64,000 nucleotides of DNA, taken from the NCBI RefSeq assembly GCF_001510895.1, contig NZ_LPWA01000103.1, forward strand, positions 49,340-113,339. The letters run 5' to 3'. Shown piece by piece: positions 17,878 to 27,792 of this stretch. Position 1 is the stretch's first letter, and every line of letters begins with the position of its first letter. Below the pieces are notes generated by a model that saw only the letters and a list, made by a program, of their open reading frames with translations, was not told the origin of the DNA and made no database searches. Source of the DNA: Mesorhizobium loti. GTDB taxonomy: Bacteria > Pseudomonadota > Alphaproteobacteria > Rhizobiales > Rhizobiaceae. Position numbers and translations under genes: made by a program.

Positions 17878-18899
17878 ATGCCGTGCATCCCCTCCCCGAC
17901 CCATGGGCGAGAGCCCCGGTCCTGCGCGCTCATCTGGAGCCGATATGGACCTATTTGAACGAAGATGCGGTGTCCGAGATTGCGATCAATAGGCCCGGTG
18001 AATTGTTCATCGAACGTCTCGGCGCGAAGGAAATGGAGCAGGTCGTCAAGCGCGAAGTCACGTCCGGCTGGATTAGGCATATCTCGACCGGCGTCGCCTC
18101 TGCGACCAACCAGGTCATCAACGAAGAAAAACCGGTCCTGTCGGCTGCTCTACCCTCGGGTGAGCGCATCCAATGCATCCTGCCGCCCGCGGCTCCCGAG
18201 GGCGGGGCGATTTCGATCCGCAAGCAGGTCATCATGGATATGAGCCTTGATGCCTACAAGGATCTCGGCGCCTTCGACAACACAGCGATGGGCAGTGGAC
18301 TGACGCTGTCAACCGAAGAAAAGCGGCTTGTCGAAATGTTGCATGACACGTCGCCGATGGACTTCCTGCAATATGCGGTGCGCAACCGTGTCTCCATCGT
18401 TGTTTCAGGCGGTACGTCGACTGGCAAGACGACGTTTTTGAATGCGCTCTTGAAAGAGATTCCGGCCCATGAACGGATCATCACGATCGAAGACACCCGC
18501 GAGCTGAGGCTGCCGGCTCCCAACAACGTCACTCTGATAGCTTCGAAGGGCGACCAGGGCCTTGCAAAGGTCTCCGCGCAACAGCTGCTCGAAGCCTCGC
18601 TTCGCATGCGACCCGACCGTCTGCTACTGGGCGAATTACGCGGCGCTGAAACCTTCGCGTTCCTTCAGGCGATCAACACCGGCCATCCTGGTTCGCTCAC
18701 GACCGTGCATGCCAATTCCGCCCGGTCCGCCTACGAGCGGCTGGCGCTCATGGTCATGCAGGGCAGTACGGGCCTCTCACGAAGCGAAATCCTCGACTAC
18801 TTGCGCGAGGTCATTCCGGTGGTTGTCCAGATGGTCCGCACCGAAGGCGGCCGGCGCGGCATCAGCGAGATCAAGTTCACCAAGGCGGAGACGATCTAG
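17874..18899 (+). CDS. virB11: VirB11 secretion ATPase
   Basis: A 341-aa traffic ATPase. Walker A is GGTSTGKTTFLN (about residue 178), the Asp box IITIEDTREL, the Walker B region LLLGELRGAE and the His box GHPGSLTTVHANS. The N-terminal domain has the family motif VSEIAINRPGELFIE. The hexamer at the inner membrane switches between pilus assembly and substrate transport. ATG overlaps the virB10 stop. Confidence 0.95.
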   Translation: MNAVHPLPDPWARAPVLRAHLEPIWTYLNEDAVSEIAINRPGELFIERLGAKEMEQVVKREVTSGWIRHISTGVASATNQVINEEKPVLSAALPSGERIQCILPPAAPEGGAISIRKQVIMDMSLDAYKDLGAFDNTAMGSGLTLSTEEKRLVEMLHDTSPMDFLQYAVRNRVSIVVSGGTSTGKTTFLNALLKEIPAHERIITIEDTRELRLPAPNNVTLIASKGDQGLAKVSAQQLLEASLRMRPDRLLLGELRGAETFAFLQAINTGHPGSLTTVHANSARSAYERLALMVMQGSTGLSRSEILDYLREVIPVVVQMVRTEGGRRGISEIKFTKAETI

Positions 18900-18911
18900 C
18901 GAGGCCCATCC

Positions 18912-21017
18912 ATGCAGAAAATCGCAACAGCAATTTTCATGATGCTCATGGCGATGGCCCTGGGTGTCCTGCTCTTCACGGTCGCCTATGCCGCAACGGA
19001 TTGGTACCGGACCGGCTCCCACGTCCTGTTCGACCAGCTGAACACCAATCCATTGCCGGTCGTTCGTCAGGCCTGGGCCGACACGATGGCGAGGAATTTT
19101 GGCCGGGTCCAATACGCCATTGCGGCGGGAGCATCAGGGTTCTTTGCGCCCCTGGTCAGCCTGTTTCTCATGCGCCCGAGAAAGCGCAATGACTCTCGCT
19201 TCATGACGATGAGCGACGTATCGAAAGCCGGCCTGACGAAAGTGGGCGGCGTCTTCATCGGTCGAGCCGGCGGCAGGCTTGCCGAAATTTTGTCGCCCGG
19301 CCGCGATCAGCGCTCCGGTAAGATCTGTTTCAGGCAGCGCAAGCTGATCGGCGGCAAGAAATTGTGGATTGACGGCGATGATATAGGCGGCTTCGTCATA
19401 GGGCCGCCGCGTTCCGGTAAAGGCACGTCTCTCATCATCCCGAACGCCCTCACCTGGCCGCATTCGCTCGTCGTTCTCGACCTGCGGGGCGAGACCTATG
19501 CGGCGACCGCCGGCTACCGCTCGACCATGAGCCGCGTGGTGCGATTTGCGCCGGCTGACCCCGACGACAATACCGCCTGCTACAATCCGATGGACTTCAT
19601 CTCGTTGGACTCAGCACAGCGCGACATCGACCTTCGCAACATCGCTGCGGCGCTGTTTCCCCGACCGCCCTCAAATGCAGACCCTTATTGGGTTAATGAT
19701 GCCCGCCTGCTTTTTACCGGCATAGCGTCCTTCGTCATGGAATCGCCTGCAATCCCGAACGAGAAGAAGACCTTTGCCACAATCCTCGAGATCATGAACG
19801 GTGCCGAGCAGCCGCTCCTGGAATTTCTCGGCTCGCTGCGTGAGGAGCGCCGCCGCGAATGCTCGCATTTCACGCTGCAAACACTGCTGCCATATTTTGA
19901 GATGTCCGAGCGGCAATTTTCCGGAATCTACGCCGGCGTGCGCACCGGAATGGCTCCCTTTCTCAACGAGCGTCTGATGCGAGCTACGTCGCGCAGCACG
20001 TTCGATATTCGCAAGCTCAAGCGTGATCGGATGTCTCTCTATCTCGACGTGCGGCGTGAGCAGATTACGTCGCTTGGACCGTTGTTCAATGTCCTGATTA
20101 CGCAAATGATGAACTTCATGTCGGAAACCATGCCGCGCCCGAACGAGCATCCGGTGCTTGTGCTGCTCGACGAGTTCCAGAACCTGGGCAAGCTCGAGAA
20201 CGTGACCGAAATGGCGAGCGTGCTCGGCGGTAACGGCGTTTCGATGTGGTTTTTCGTGCAGTCGCTGAAGGCTGTAGACGAGATCTATCGCCAAGAAGGG
20301 CGCAAGACGCTCATCAACGCCGCTCGCGTGCAGATCTTTTTCGGTGCGCAGGACGTTGACGATCTGCGCTATGTTTCCGAACAGCTCGGCGAAACGTCGG
20401 ATGTGCAAAAGGACGTGACGCGCACTAAGGCAACGTTGTTCGACACTTACTACACGCGCTCGGAACACCGCAAGGAAGTGCGGCGGCCCCTCATGCGGCC
20501 GGATGAAATCCGTACGCTTGACAAGAACAAAGTCATCATATTGCCGCGTGGCGAGCTGCCAATCCTCGGCACGCGCAATTTCTATTTCGCCGACGGTCCG
20601 CTCGCCAAACGCGCCTATATGCCCCTGCCCGGCCCTATCGAGGTTTCGCGCACGAAAAGCCCTGCGTTGGCCCCCTCTGCGATTCCATCTCCTGCTGTCC
20701 CGACGATTGTGCCGACGGCACCCGCGTACCGCTCAGGCCTCTTGCAGACCCGCCTCCGGCGCGGCGCGACATTTGCCGCAAAAGCAGGTCGTATAGCTCC
20801 GCCGCCGGGCCGGCGCGCAACCGCAAAAGAACGGCTGAAAGCAACAGATGCTGCAGCCGTACCGGTTCATGGCGCCATTAGATTTTCCGCGTTGGCGGCC
20901 AAAGCGGCGACCACACGCATAGCCCCCGACAAAGAAGCAGCGGTTGCGGCGATCCTAAACAAGGTGCGGTCTCTGCGCGCAACGCATCCGACACCGAGAC
21001 TTTCGATCGAAATCTGA
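18912..21017 (+). CDS. virD4: VirD4/TraG-type coupling protein
   Basis: A 701-aa type IV coupling protein. Two N-terminal membrane segments (FMMLMAMALGVLLFTVAYA and AIAAGASGFFAPLVSLFLM) are followed by Walker A GPPRSGKGTSLIIPN (about residue 165) and Walker B VLVLLDEFQNLGKL (about 415). It recruits the relaxase-DNA complex to the T4SS. It follows virB11 by 12 bases, so this is a full self-transfer system. The last about 130 residues after SRTKSP are Ala/Pro-rich and probably disordered, possibly for relaxosome contact. Confidence 0.93.
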   Translation: MQKIATAIFMMLMAMALGVLLFTVAYAATDWYRTGSHVLFDQLNTNPLPVVRQAWADTMARNFGRVQYAIAAGASGFFAPLVSLFLMRPRKRNDSRFMTMSDVSKAGLTKVGGVFIGRAGGRLAEILSPGRDQRSGKICFRQRKLIGGKKLWIDGDDIGGFVIGPPRSGKGTSLIIPNALTWPHSLVVLDLRGETYAATAGYRSTMSRVVRFAPADPDDNTACYNPMDFISLDSAQRDIDLRNIAAALFPRPPSNADPYWVNDARLLFTGIASFVMESPAIPNEKKTFATILEIMNGAEQPLLEFLGSLREERRRECSHFTLQTLLPYFEMSERQFSGIYAGVRTGMAPFLNERLMRATSRSTFDIRKLKRDRMSLYLDVRREQITSLGPLFNVLITQMMNFMSETMPRPNEHPVLVLLDEFQNLGKLENVTEMASVLGGNGVSMWFFVQSLKAVDEIYRQEGRKTLINAARVQIFFGAQDVDDLRYVSEQLGETSDVQKDVTRTKATLFDTYYTRSEHRKEVRRPLMRPDEIRTLDKNKVIILPRGELPILGTRNFYFADGPLAKRAYMPLPGPIEVSRTKSPALAPSAIPSPAVPTIVPTAPAYRSGLLQTRLRRGATFAAKAGRIAPPPGRRATAKERLKATDAAAVPVHGAIRFSALAAKAATTRIAPDKEAAVAAILNKVRSLRATHPTPRLSIEI

Positions 21018-21218
21018 GTATCGTCGAAGATGCTCTGCCTGATCTAGTCGACGGATAGGCAAAGGCGTTGGACTTACCTTGATTAGGGATGCACGCCACG
21101 TGTCATCCAGGCTGCCGACACCAACGGGCTTCGCGAGATGATCGTGCGTGCACTCTCGGCCGAGGCATAGGCATGTTATTCCTGTCTCTCCCGTGCCTTA
21201 GAGGGCCGGCACGTTAAT

Positions 21219-23443
21219 TTAGCGCTCGTAATCGTTATCGTTTGAGCGCTGGGTCTTGCGGTCCTGCTCTTCCGACTGCCGTGCCTTTTGTTTGTTGGCA
21301 TCCTTCTGCTTGGCTCTCACGTTCTCCTGGTCGGTGCCTGCGGGCGGCTGCTCCGGCTCGCGGGGATCGTCCCGAGTTGGAAGATCTCGCCCTCGAGCCT
21401 CACGCTCGGGGATCGGCTCGCCGCCGCCACGACGCTGTTGCTGGCGCTCGAATTGCAGCCGCGCCAGACGGTCGTGCATCTTGTCGTTCACCTCTTCACG
21501 ATATTGTTCGAACTGTCCTTGATGCGCCGGCGGCAGCGTCTGGCGCATGTTGTCTAGAGCCTGATTGACGCGGGCCATCTGACGCCGCATTTCCAAGGGC
21601 GTTTGCGCCATGTTCAAATCTCCTATCAGTGCATTCAATTCTCTCATACCGGGATGGGACAGGAAAGACTTCTGCCCCGGTTGATCAGCTCCGCGACCCG
21701 CAGGACCAGGCTGCCCCTCCCCTGTCCGATCGCCACGGAACTGCAGAAAACTGTTGCCGATCGACTCCGCTGCCGTGAGAGCCTGACCGACTATGCCCGC
21801 GGTCCGCATCGTCGTCACAGTCTTTTGCCATGCGGCAGCGATCGCATCGCCGTTCACGACAAGGGATTGCGCATCGAAGCGACGTTGCCGCTTGGCCTCC
21901 ACCCGCTCGACTGTGCTGGCGCTGACCCGGTAGCGCGGATCGCTCTGGGCGCGGCTGTAGGCTCCGGCATGCTCCTTCGTGAAGGGCCTCGTCATCGCAT
22001 GATCCATGCGCCGGGTCGCCACCATCGCTATGCCGTTCTCGCGTGCCTTTTCCGCAAAGGTCTCACGCCAGGCTCCGAGATCAGGCTTGTAGAATTTCAG
22101 GCGTTCGCCGTCGGCTGACCGTGCCTGCACCATGGCGTGGATATGGACGTGCTTGGTGTCGTTATGATGCGCCAGGACGAACTTGTATCCCGGCGCGCGT
22201 TCCTCGAGCACGTCGCGCGCCGCAGCCATGACGGCATTGGCATCGGTGCCTGCCCTTGCCGAGAAAAGCAGGTGATAGGCATTGCGGCGCTCACGCCCCG
22301 AAAACTGCGGGCGCCATTGTTCATAGACCGAAGCCGCCGCCTTCGTGGAATTCTTCACCCCAGGCACGGGTTCGCCATTTGGATGGCGGACTTGACTGTG
22401 GGTCCGGATGAATTTTTGCAAAAAGTATTTCGCTTTGGCTTCGCGGCTGACGGCCGCAGTTACCTCTGCCTTGGCGACCACCCCCGCGGTGCCCATGGCC
22501 TCAGACAAATGCGCCTCGATCTTGTCCAGCGCCTGGCTGCGCGAATATTCCCGACCACCGGCCAGCACCTTGGCAAGCGGTCCGGCCCGCTCGTCGGTGT
22601 GCGCGTAAACCTCCACCGTGTGTCCATCCTGCGCATAGATGAACGGTTTTGAACCGAAGGCCTTGTTCAGCGCCTCGCTCAAGTCGACATCGGTGACCTC
22701 GTTGGCGAGCTCGAATCGAACCTCGATAAAATTGGTGTTTTCCAGGGGCGGTTCGAACGTCTCGCAAAACGTCTCCAGAAACGCCTTTCGTGCGGCACCT
22801 GTCGCAAGAACCTGCCCGTCCTCATCGAAAATCTCGATGTCGTGTTTCCCGCCTTTTTCGTCTTCACGCTTGCCGATGTAATTGAGCAGCCGCGCGGCGG
22901 CTTCCCTGGTCGAGGGAGGATTGGGCATGACCTTGAACACGGCAGGCTGCGCACCCGCCGCATAGCCTGCCCTCGCCGCCACGGCCCGCGCCTGATAGCC
23001 CGCCCGCACCGCTCGCCCTGTGCCGCCAGAGCGGCCAGCACCGCGACCGCCGCCGCGCCGCTTCCAGTCTTCCTCCTCCTCTTCCGCCGGAAACCGGCGA
23101 GCGTGGCGCCATAGACCATGATCGGCGCGCTAGTGGCCTTGCGCGAGCTCGCAGCAGTGGCCCTCGGAGCCCCGCTGGACATCGAACTCCCCGCCGCCCC
23201 CAATCCTCCCGGCGAAGAACGAGGGGCTTTCCTGCCGCCACCGAGCGTCGAGCCAGCTTGTCCTTGCCCGAGGCGTCCGCCGCCACCGGTCCGCTCATAA
23301 CCCTTCATCACCTGGAATTCGCTGGCCTCGCGTCGGGTCCCCGTCGCGGACTTGTCGTCGTCCAGCTCCTCACGCTTTACGCCGGACTCGCCCCGCAGAT
23401 AGCGTTCGATTTCGGCCGCGTAGCCAGCAAGACGACCGTTCAT
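21219..23443 (-). CDS. Conjugative relaxase, MOBP-like (frame-repaired)
   Basis: Repaired length is 741 aa. ATG 23443 overlaps the TGA of the MobC-like gene (ATGA). The N-terminal about 117 residues are Gly/Ser-rich. The frame is lost at AAA 23091-23093 (TTT on the coding strand, four needed), after which it continues FPAEEEEEDWKRRGGG without a break. The relaxase domain holds the metal-binding triad HHNDTKHVHIHAMV (about residue 420). Catalytic tyrosine candidates lie in ARLLNYIGKRE. The C-terminus is highly charged. It nicks and carries oriT DNA to the coupling protein. Confidence 0.85.
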
Positions 23444-23846
23444 GGCCTAGCTTCCCTCGCCTTGCGAGACTCGACGGTCATTATTTTCAGTTCATCGCGA
23501 AACTGCCGCACGAGGTCGCCCACGGCAATCAGCGCTTGCTCAAGATCCTCATCGTGGGAAACACGGCCGTCATTCATCGCGCGCACGGCCTGATTGAAAT
23601 TGATGCCGACGCGCCGCAGCTGATCGGTCATGTCCACGATCGCCGGCCGCAACGCCTCTGACGCGACAGGCAGATGCCCGACCTCTGCCCGCACGAGACG
23701 CCGGACGACCTCGCTGACGGTAACGCCGTCCCGCTCCGCAATGGCTTTGAGGTTGGCCAGCTCGTCAGCCGAAACCGGATGTGCGTCACCTCGCTATAGC
23801 GTCGTGACGCGCTCTTCACCGCTGCTTTCTGGGCGTCTGCATCCAT
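23440..23846 (-). CDS. MobC-like ribbon-helix-helix relaxosome protein (frame-repaired)
   Basis: Repaired length is 135 aa. The frame breaks at AAA 23772-23774 (coding TTT, four needed); the repaired sequence gives the typical RFSADELANLKAIAERDG followed by VTVSEVVRRLVRAEVG, a ribbon-helix-helix/MobC signature. The C-terminal half has RPAIVDMTDQLRRVGINFNQ, a classic MobC box. Such proteins bind oriT and load the relaxase. The gene lies directly beside the predicted oriT and is coupled to the relaxase gene. Confidence 0.85.
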
Positions 23847-23891
23847 CTCTCAAGCCCGCTTGCGGGCGCTAAGGCCCGACAGGGCCGCGCC

Positions 23892-23935
23892 GCCTATTTT
23901 GTGTGTATCACAAAATAGGCTATCCTGCCAATAAA
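23892..23935 (+). other. Predicted origin of transfer (oriT) with RP4-type nic
   Basis: A perfect 12-bp inverted repeat, GCCTATTTTGTG (23892-23903) and CACAAAATAGGC (23909-23920), is followed immediately by TATCCTG|CC (23921-23929). This matches the MOBP/RP4 nic consensus YATCCTG|Y, with cleavage expected between 23927 and 23928. It lies 45 bases upstream of the MobC-like gene. The orientation implies that DNA to the right of 23928 enters the recipient first and the relaxase/T4SS genes last, as in RP4. Confidence 0.75.
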
Positions 23936-24001
23936 AAGGAGGATAGGGCGCCATTCCTTTTTGCCGAGCCCATCTGTCAGCGGCAACGGTACGCGGGCGC
24001 A

Positions 24002-24299
24002 CTGTTTCCATCGTGATTTGATGCGATGTGTCTATGATGCCTTGACGACTTGTTTCCATGTCAACATGGAAACAAGTCGGTCCCTCGATGCGTAGTCGAA
24101 ATTCGCAGTCGATGGGCCACGGGTCCCATTCTTCGCTGCAGATCGTAGTTGCGCAAAAACTGCACCTTGAGCGAACCCTTATAGATGCGCGCCTGGGTTG
24201 CCAAACCCGTCTTCCCCGTTGACTATGTCACCATGTTTCGACCGTGATTTTGTTTCGCGTTTCCATGATGACTTGTTTCCATGTTGACATGGACACAAG
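24002..24299. repeat. Two copies of a palindrome-containing module before the VirC1/ParA-like gene
   Basis: Copy 1 has a perfect 15-bp inverted repeat, GACTTGTTTCCATGT and ACATGGAAACAAGTC, around a 2-base spacer (24047-24078). Copy 2 has ACTTGTTTCCATGT and ACATGGACACAAG (24271-24299, one mismatch). Each is preceded by similar sequence (TGTTTCCATCGTGATTT at 24003; TGTTTCGACCGTGATTT at 24234), and the second lies about 25 bases before the ParA-like start. They look like operators or partition/relaxosome binding sites for the ParA/RHH pair. Confidence 0.6.
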
Positions 24300-24323
24300 G
24301 AGACAACGCCGGAAGGAGGCCCC

Positions 24324-25004
24324 ATGATCATCTCCGCTGCGATCCCAAAGGGTGGCACCGGCAAATCGACGATGCTGCGCAGCCTCGCATCCGTCGCGCT
24401 GCATAGGGGCTATTCGGTCACCCTTATCGACGGCGACCGGCGGCAGAACATGAACCGCTGGTTCCAGATGCTGGGCGAAGCTGGCAATCGTCCTGACAGG
24501 CTCCAGATGGTGAGCGCGATGACCCCGCAGGAAATCCTCGACGCCGCAGCTATCCACAACGGGGAACGCTCCGTCGTCTTGATCGATACGGAAGGCACCA
24601 CAAATGACAACCTCATGGCCGGGCTCTTCGCGGCCGACATTGTCGTCGTGCCGGTCTATTTTGCCCTCGATGATGTGACCGCCGCCATCCAAATCACCGA
24701 CCACTACATTCCGCTGGCGGTCGAGAGCCGGGGTAGACCGCTGCCAGCGATATTCGTGCTGACCAAGCAGACCATCATCGATGGCAGGGCGCGAGCCCTG
24801 ACCGAACTGCGCGCCATCATCCAGGCCAACGGCACGCCCATTGCAGAACACGTCCTGCACAATCGCGTCGCCTACCGAGACCTTCAGACCGGGCAGACCC
24901 TTTACAGCCCCGCGGTGCCTGACGCGAAGGCGATTGCCGAGAGCGAAGGGGTCTTCGACGACCTTCTGCAAACCTTCATCGAAGCCACAAGGAACGCGGC
25001 ATGA
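24324..25004 (+). CDS. ParA-family ATPase, VirC1-like
   Basis: A 226-aa deviant-Walker ATPase: KGGTGKST at residues 9-16, VVLIDTEGTTND as the switch/Walker B region. The plasmid's true partition ATPase is RepA in the repABC operon, so this short ParA, next to oriT and the MobC-like protein, fits the VirC1 type that gathers relaxosomes at the T4SS. GGAAGGAGG precedes the ATG. The stop overlaps the start of the next gene. Confidence 0.75.
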   Translation: MIISAAIPKGGTGKSTMLRSLASVALHRGYSVTLIDGDRRQNMNRWFQMLGEAGNRPDRLQMVSAMTPQEILDAAAIHNGERSVVLIDTEGTTNDNLMAGLFAADIVVVPVYFALDDVTAAIQITDHYIPLAVESRGRPLPAIFVLTKQTIIDGRARALTELRAIIQANGTPIAEHVLHNRVAYRDLQTGQTLYSPAVPDAKAIAESEGVFDDLLQTFIEATRNAA

Positions 25005-25407
25005 GTGAAGAAACCGCGCCGAAACCCGGTGACGACAAGAAAGCCCGCATGATGAAGGCGATCTCCACGCAGCCGCCGGCGCTGCCCAGCATGTTCATCC
25101 CACCGAGGCCGAGACGTCAGGGGCCAAGGAGCAAGCTACGCCACAGATGCAGGAACCGACAAAGCCGTCCCCGGCAGTTGGGCCCGATTTCCGCAAGCTG
25201 CTGCGGCAGGGTCAGAAAAAGGACCCCATCGCCGGAAAGAAGATTCGCGAGGAGGAGATGATCCGCTGCGGCTACTATTTGACGGCCGTGGAGCAGCGCC
25301 AGTTCAAGTTGCTGGCGATCAGCAACGGGCACAGCATGACCGAACTGCTGCGAAAGGCTGTCCAGGACTATATCCGCATTCATAAGCACAAACTGCCGAA
25401 GGAATGA
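25001..25407 (+). CDS. Ribbon-helix-helix partner of the ParA-like protein (frame-repaired)
   Basis: Repaired length is 135 aa. The frame is lost at CCC 25099-25101 (four C needed), after which FIPTEAETSGAKEQATPQMQ reads on into the conserved C-terminal half. That half has YYLTAVEQRQFKLLAISNG and HSMTELLRKAVQDYIRIHK, a ribbon-helix-helix DNA-binding fold like VirC2 or ParG. It starts inside the ParA-like stop codon (ATGA), so the two make one unit, probably acting at the palindromes upstream. Confidence 0.7.
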
Positions 25408-25474
25408 TCGCGGTGTGGAGTCGCTGTCGCATGCCGTGACGGGTGATGTTCGTGGCTCTTTTTGCGACGCGCAA

Positions 25475-25516
25475 AAAAGGGGCCCGCGACGGAACGCTCC
25501 GTCGCGGGCCCCTTTT
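25475..25516. terminator. Strong bidirectional terminator
   Basis: A perfect 19-bp stem, AAAAGGGGCCCGCGACGGA (25475-25493) and its complement (25498-25516), around the loop ACGC. A-runs on one side and T-runs on the other make it a rho-independent terminator for both the ParA/RHH unit from the left and the leftward gene at 25526-25867. Confidence 0.9.
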
Positions 25517-25525
25517 ACGTGCTGC

Positions 25526-25867
25526 CTACTTGGGTTGGTTGAGGTGTTTCAGCATATCGCCGAGGATGTCGTCCCGCTCCGGACGCCCGCTGGCTGCAGC
25601 TTTGTCGTCGACCAGCTTTGCGGCCAAGTCAGGCGGCAGCCGGACGAAGTCGTAGCCGCGTGAGATGGCTGCGCAGCGAAGATCCTCAAGCGTTTCGAAA
25701 ACGCGATCGTGGGTGCCGAGCCAAAGACCGGGCTCGTCGGTTTCTTCGTGCGGGAACGCTTGCAGGAAGTAGGTCCGAAGTGGTGGATCGTAGCCGATGA
25801 CAGCGTCTGGATCCGAGCGGCGCTGTCCGGTGCCGATGCCCGTGACCGTGATGGTGTAGCGGCTCAT
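25526..25867 (-). CDS. Conserved hypothetical protein
   Basis: A 113-aa protein starting at ATG 25867 with GGAGG seven bases upstream. It has a beta-rich N-terminus (YTITVTGIGTGQRR) and a C-terminal helix ending GDMLKHLNQPK. No signal peptide or membrane segment. Function unknown; it is the last gene of the leftward accessory block, just downstream of the DUF736 gene, and ends ten bases from a strong terminator. Confidence 0.7.
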   Translation of the reverse strand: MSRYTITVTGIGTGQRRSDPDAVIGYDPPLRTYFLQAFPHEETDEPGLWLGTHDRVFETLEDLRCAAISRGYDFVRLPPDLAAKLVDDKAAASGRPERDDILGDMLKHLNQPK

Positions 25868-25923
25868 TGCAACCTCCTTTTGCCGGTTGGAGCCGGCCCC
25901 GGAAGGGGCCGGCCACGAATGCC

Positions 25924-26247
25924 TCACTGGGGGTTGTTCCAGAGGATGACCTTCTTGTTTTCCTCGCCACCCGGAGCGGGAGCGAGATTGCCGAAGATGA
26001 CGCCGATCTCGGGGGCTTCCAGCTTGACCGAGAGGTACTCCTCGCCCGAACGCTGGGAGATGCGGTGCCAGCCGGCTCCGATCTCGAAGCCCGTGCGCTT
26101 GTTGACGATCCGGTAGTCGGGCGCGTCCTCGCGCGACTTGTTGGTGTTCGGGATCAGGGTGATCGGGGCGTTGACCCGGAGCGTGGCAAAGACGCCTTCC
26201 ATCGAGCCGTCGGCCTTGGTGGTGAGGTTTGCGATCGTGGTGGCCAT
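25924..26247 (-). CDS. DUF736 family protein
   Basis: A 107-aa protein matching DUF736 by memory: starts MATTIANLTTKADGSMEG, includes LRVNAPITLIPNTNK and ends KKVILWNNPQ. The family is small, beta-rich and common on rhizobial plasmids and integrative elements, with unknown function. The start is supported by GGAGAAC just upstream. The leader contains a short hairpin (ATCGGGA 26268-26274, TCCCGAT 26279-26285) next to the ribosome-binding site that could influence expression. Confidence 0.85.
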   Translation of the reverse strand: MATTIANLTTKADGSMEGVFATLRVNAPITLIPNTNKSREDAPDYRIVNKRTGFEIGAGWHRISQRSGEEYLSVKLEAPEIGVIFGNLAPAPGGEENKKVILWNNPQ

Positions 26248-26885
26248 GGTAGTTCTCCTTCAGTTGCATCGGGACCATTCCCGATGGCGCCAAAGGAGAG
26301 GGCCGTCCTGCTGCGGTCATCTCGGCGAAAATTCTGGAAAATTCTATTTGCCGAAAAAGTGCGGGCAGGCCCTTCGCCGGCCCGCAGACAAAACAGAAAT
26401 CGAATTTTCCTGAATATTCGCCGAGTGTACCCCCAACGGGGGTTGACCGCACAAAGCAGGCGGTCGTCTACAAAGGCGACATGAAACGGGAATGGCCCCG
26501 GATGCGACCGAAGGAAAAGAACTCAGGCCGCCATCGCTTGACCGCCGACACAACGCTGCCGGATCGCAGGAAGAGGCTGCAGCCTCTCGGTCATGTCATC
26601 TGCGTCGTCACTACCTCGAACTGCAGCCCGGCGCGTGACCGCCTGCGTGTTCGTGATGGTGGCACAGCCAGTTCGAGGTCGGGACCGACTGGCAGCGAAC
26701 TTCACGTCCCTCGGGGCCGATACCGCGCGGCAAGGTTGGACGACCCGGCAAGCCAGGAAGTTGTTCGGCACGCTTGCACCCGCTTCAGAGGCGAGGCGTC
26801 AAGATGATGATCCGCACAAGGCCCCGCGGCTCTGCGCGTGGACCGGTTTCGAAAGGGGCCGGCTCCGGCCGCTCCTACTAGTGGA
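26248..26885. other. Stretch of about 640 bases without a supported gene
   Basis: Holds the leader of the DUF736 gene. An AT-richer patch at 26325-26420 contains near-repeats of the form AATTTTCTGGAA/AATTTTCC and may be the promoter. Open frames at 26481-26807 (plus) and 26523-26771 (minus) lack ribosome-binding sites and recognisable domains. Confidence 0.4.
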
Positions 26886-27486
26886 TTAGGCGGCGAGGAG
26901 CCGGATCAACATATCGGATTGAACCCGCCGGGCTGTCTGCAGCACCGCATCCATCATCCTGGCAATCTTAGACGCTCGTCCGGTGTCATGCGGGCTTCGG
27001 CTTTGCGGCGAATGTCCGGTCCCGCATGGCGAAGCATGGCACACCAGTCTTCCACATTGTGCGCGGTCGCCAAACTGCCCCTGGCCAGATCGTAAATGAC
27101 GCACGGCTTGTTCGCGATGGCAAGCCGCATCACGTTGAGGCAGGTGCCCTGCGAAGAGCCGTCCCAGATCATCATCCGAAATCGGCGCGGCGGGCCATCT
27201 CCCGGTCCTTTTCGGCATGGACGTCGAACCCTGATGCGCCGTCCGGCGGCGGGACGTGATAGGTGGCCCAGTCGCCGAGATTGTTGCGCGCTTCCATCCC
27301 GGCATGGAAGACGCCGACATGCTCATAATTGTAGCCGGCGAGCAGGCCCTGCATCTCGGCATCGGCTCCTGGCGCGTCGCCGATCAGCACGCCGTGCTCG
27401 GCGGCAACAATCGCGCTGATCCGTTCGATCGCGAGGGCCGGCAGTTCGTAGATGTCGCGTGAGCCGCCCAAAAATATCATCGCCAT
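26886..27486 (-). CDS. SLOG-like nucleotide-binding protein (frame-repaired)
   Basis: Repaired length is 200 aa. ATG 27486 is followed by MIFLGGSRDIYELP and later GVLIGDAPGADAEMQ, which look like the Rossmann-type GGSR and G(D)xPGAD motifs of the SLOG superfamily that binds nucleotides or their derivatives. Two one-base deletions are needed (CC 27176-27177, and near 26970). The repaired sequence then continues DFGMMIWDGSSQGTCLNVMR and KIARMMDAVLQTARRVQSD. Function unknown; SLOG proteins act in nucleotide signalling and some phage-defence systems. Confidence 0.6.
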
Positions 27487-27792
27487 GGTCGCTTTCCTTT
27501 CTCTCAAATCAACCGCCCCGCCCAGGCTATCCTCTCCCCCTCGCGCGAGGGATCGTCACCGAAGGCCGAGACGGCGAAGCCGGCTCGGGGAGCGGCGGCG
27601 CGCCGCGACTAGAGCCCGGCCGGCCGCAGGCCGCGCGCCGGGACGGTATCGGAGAAGGTTCGGCCGCTTGCCTAACTCGCGCGTTGCCAGTTCTGCAGCC
27701 GCGCTGGCCTCTGTGGACCGGATGGATGTGTGCACACGAAGAACCCGACCGCGAACGGCCAGGTTCTTCGACGTGGAAAACGACGGCGGCGC

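Noticed and set aside
26481..26807. Possible 108-aa gene on the plus strand
   Set aside because: Arg/Ser/Pro-rich composition typical of a shadow frame in high-GC DNA, with no start signal or neighbour support.
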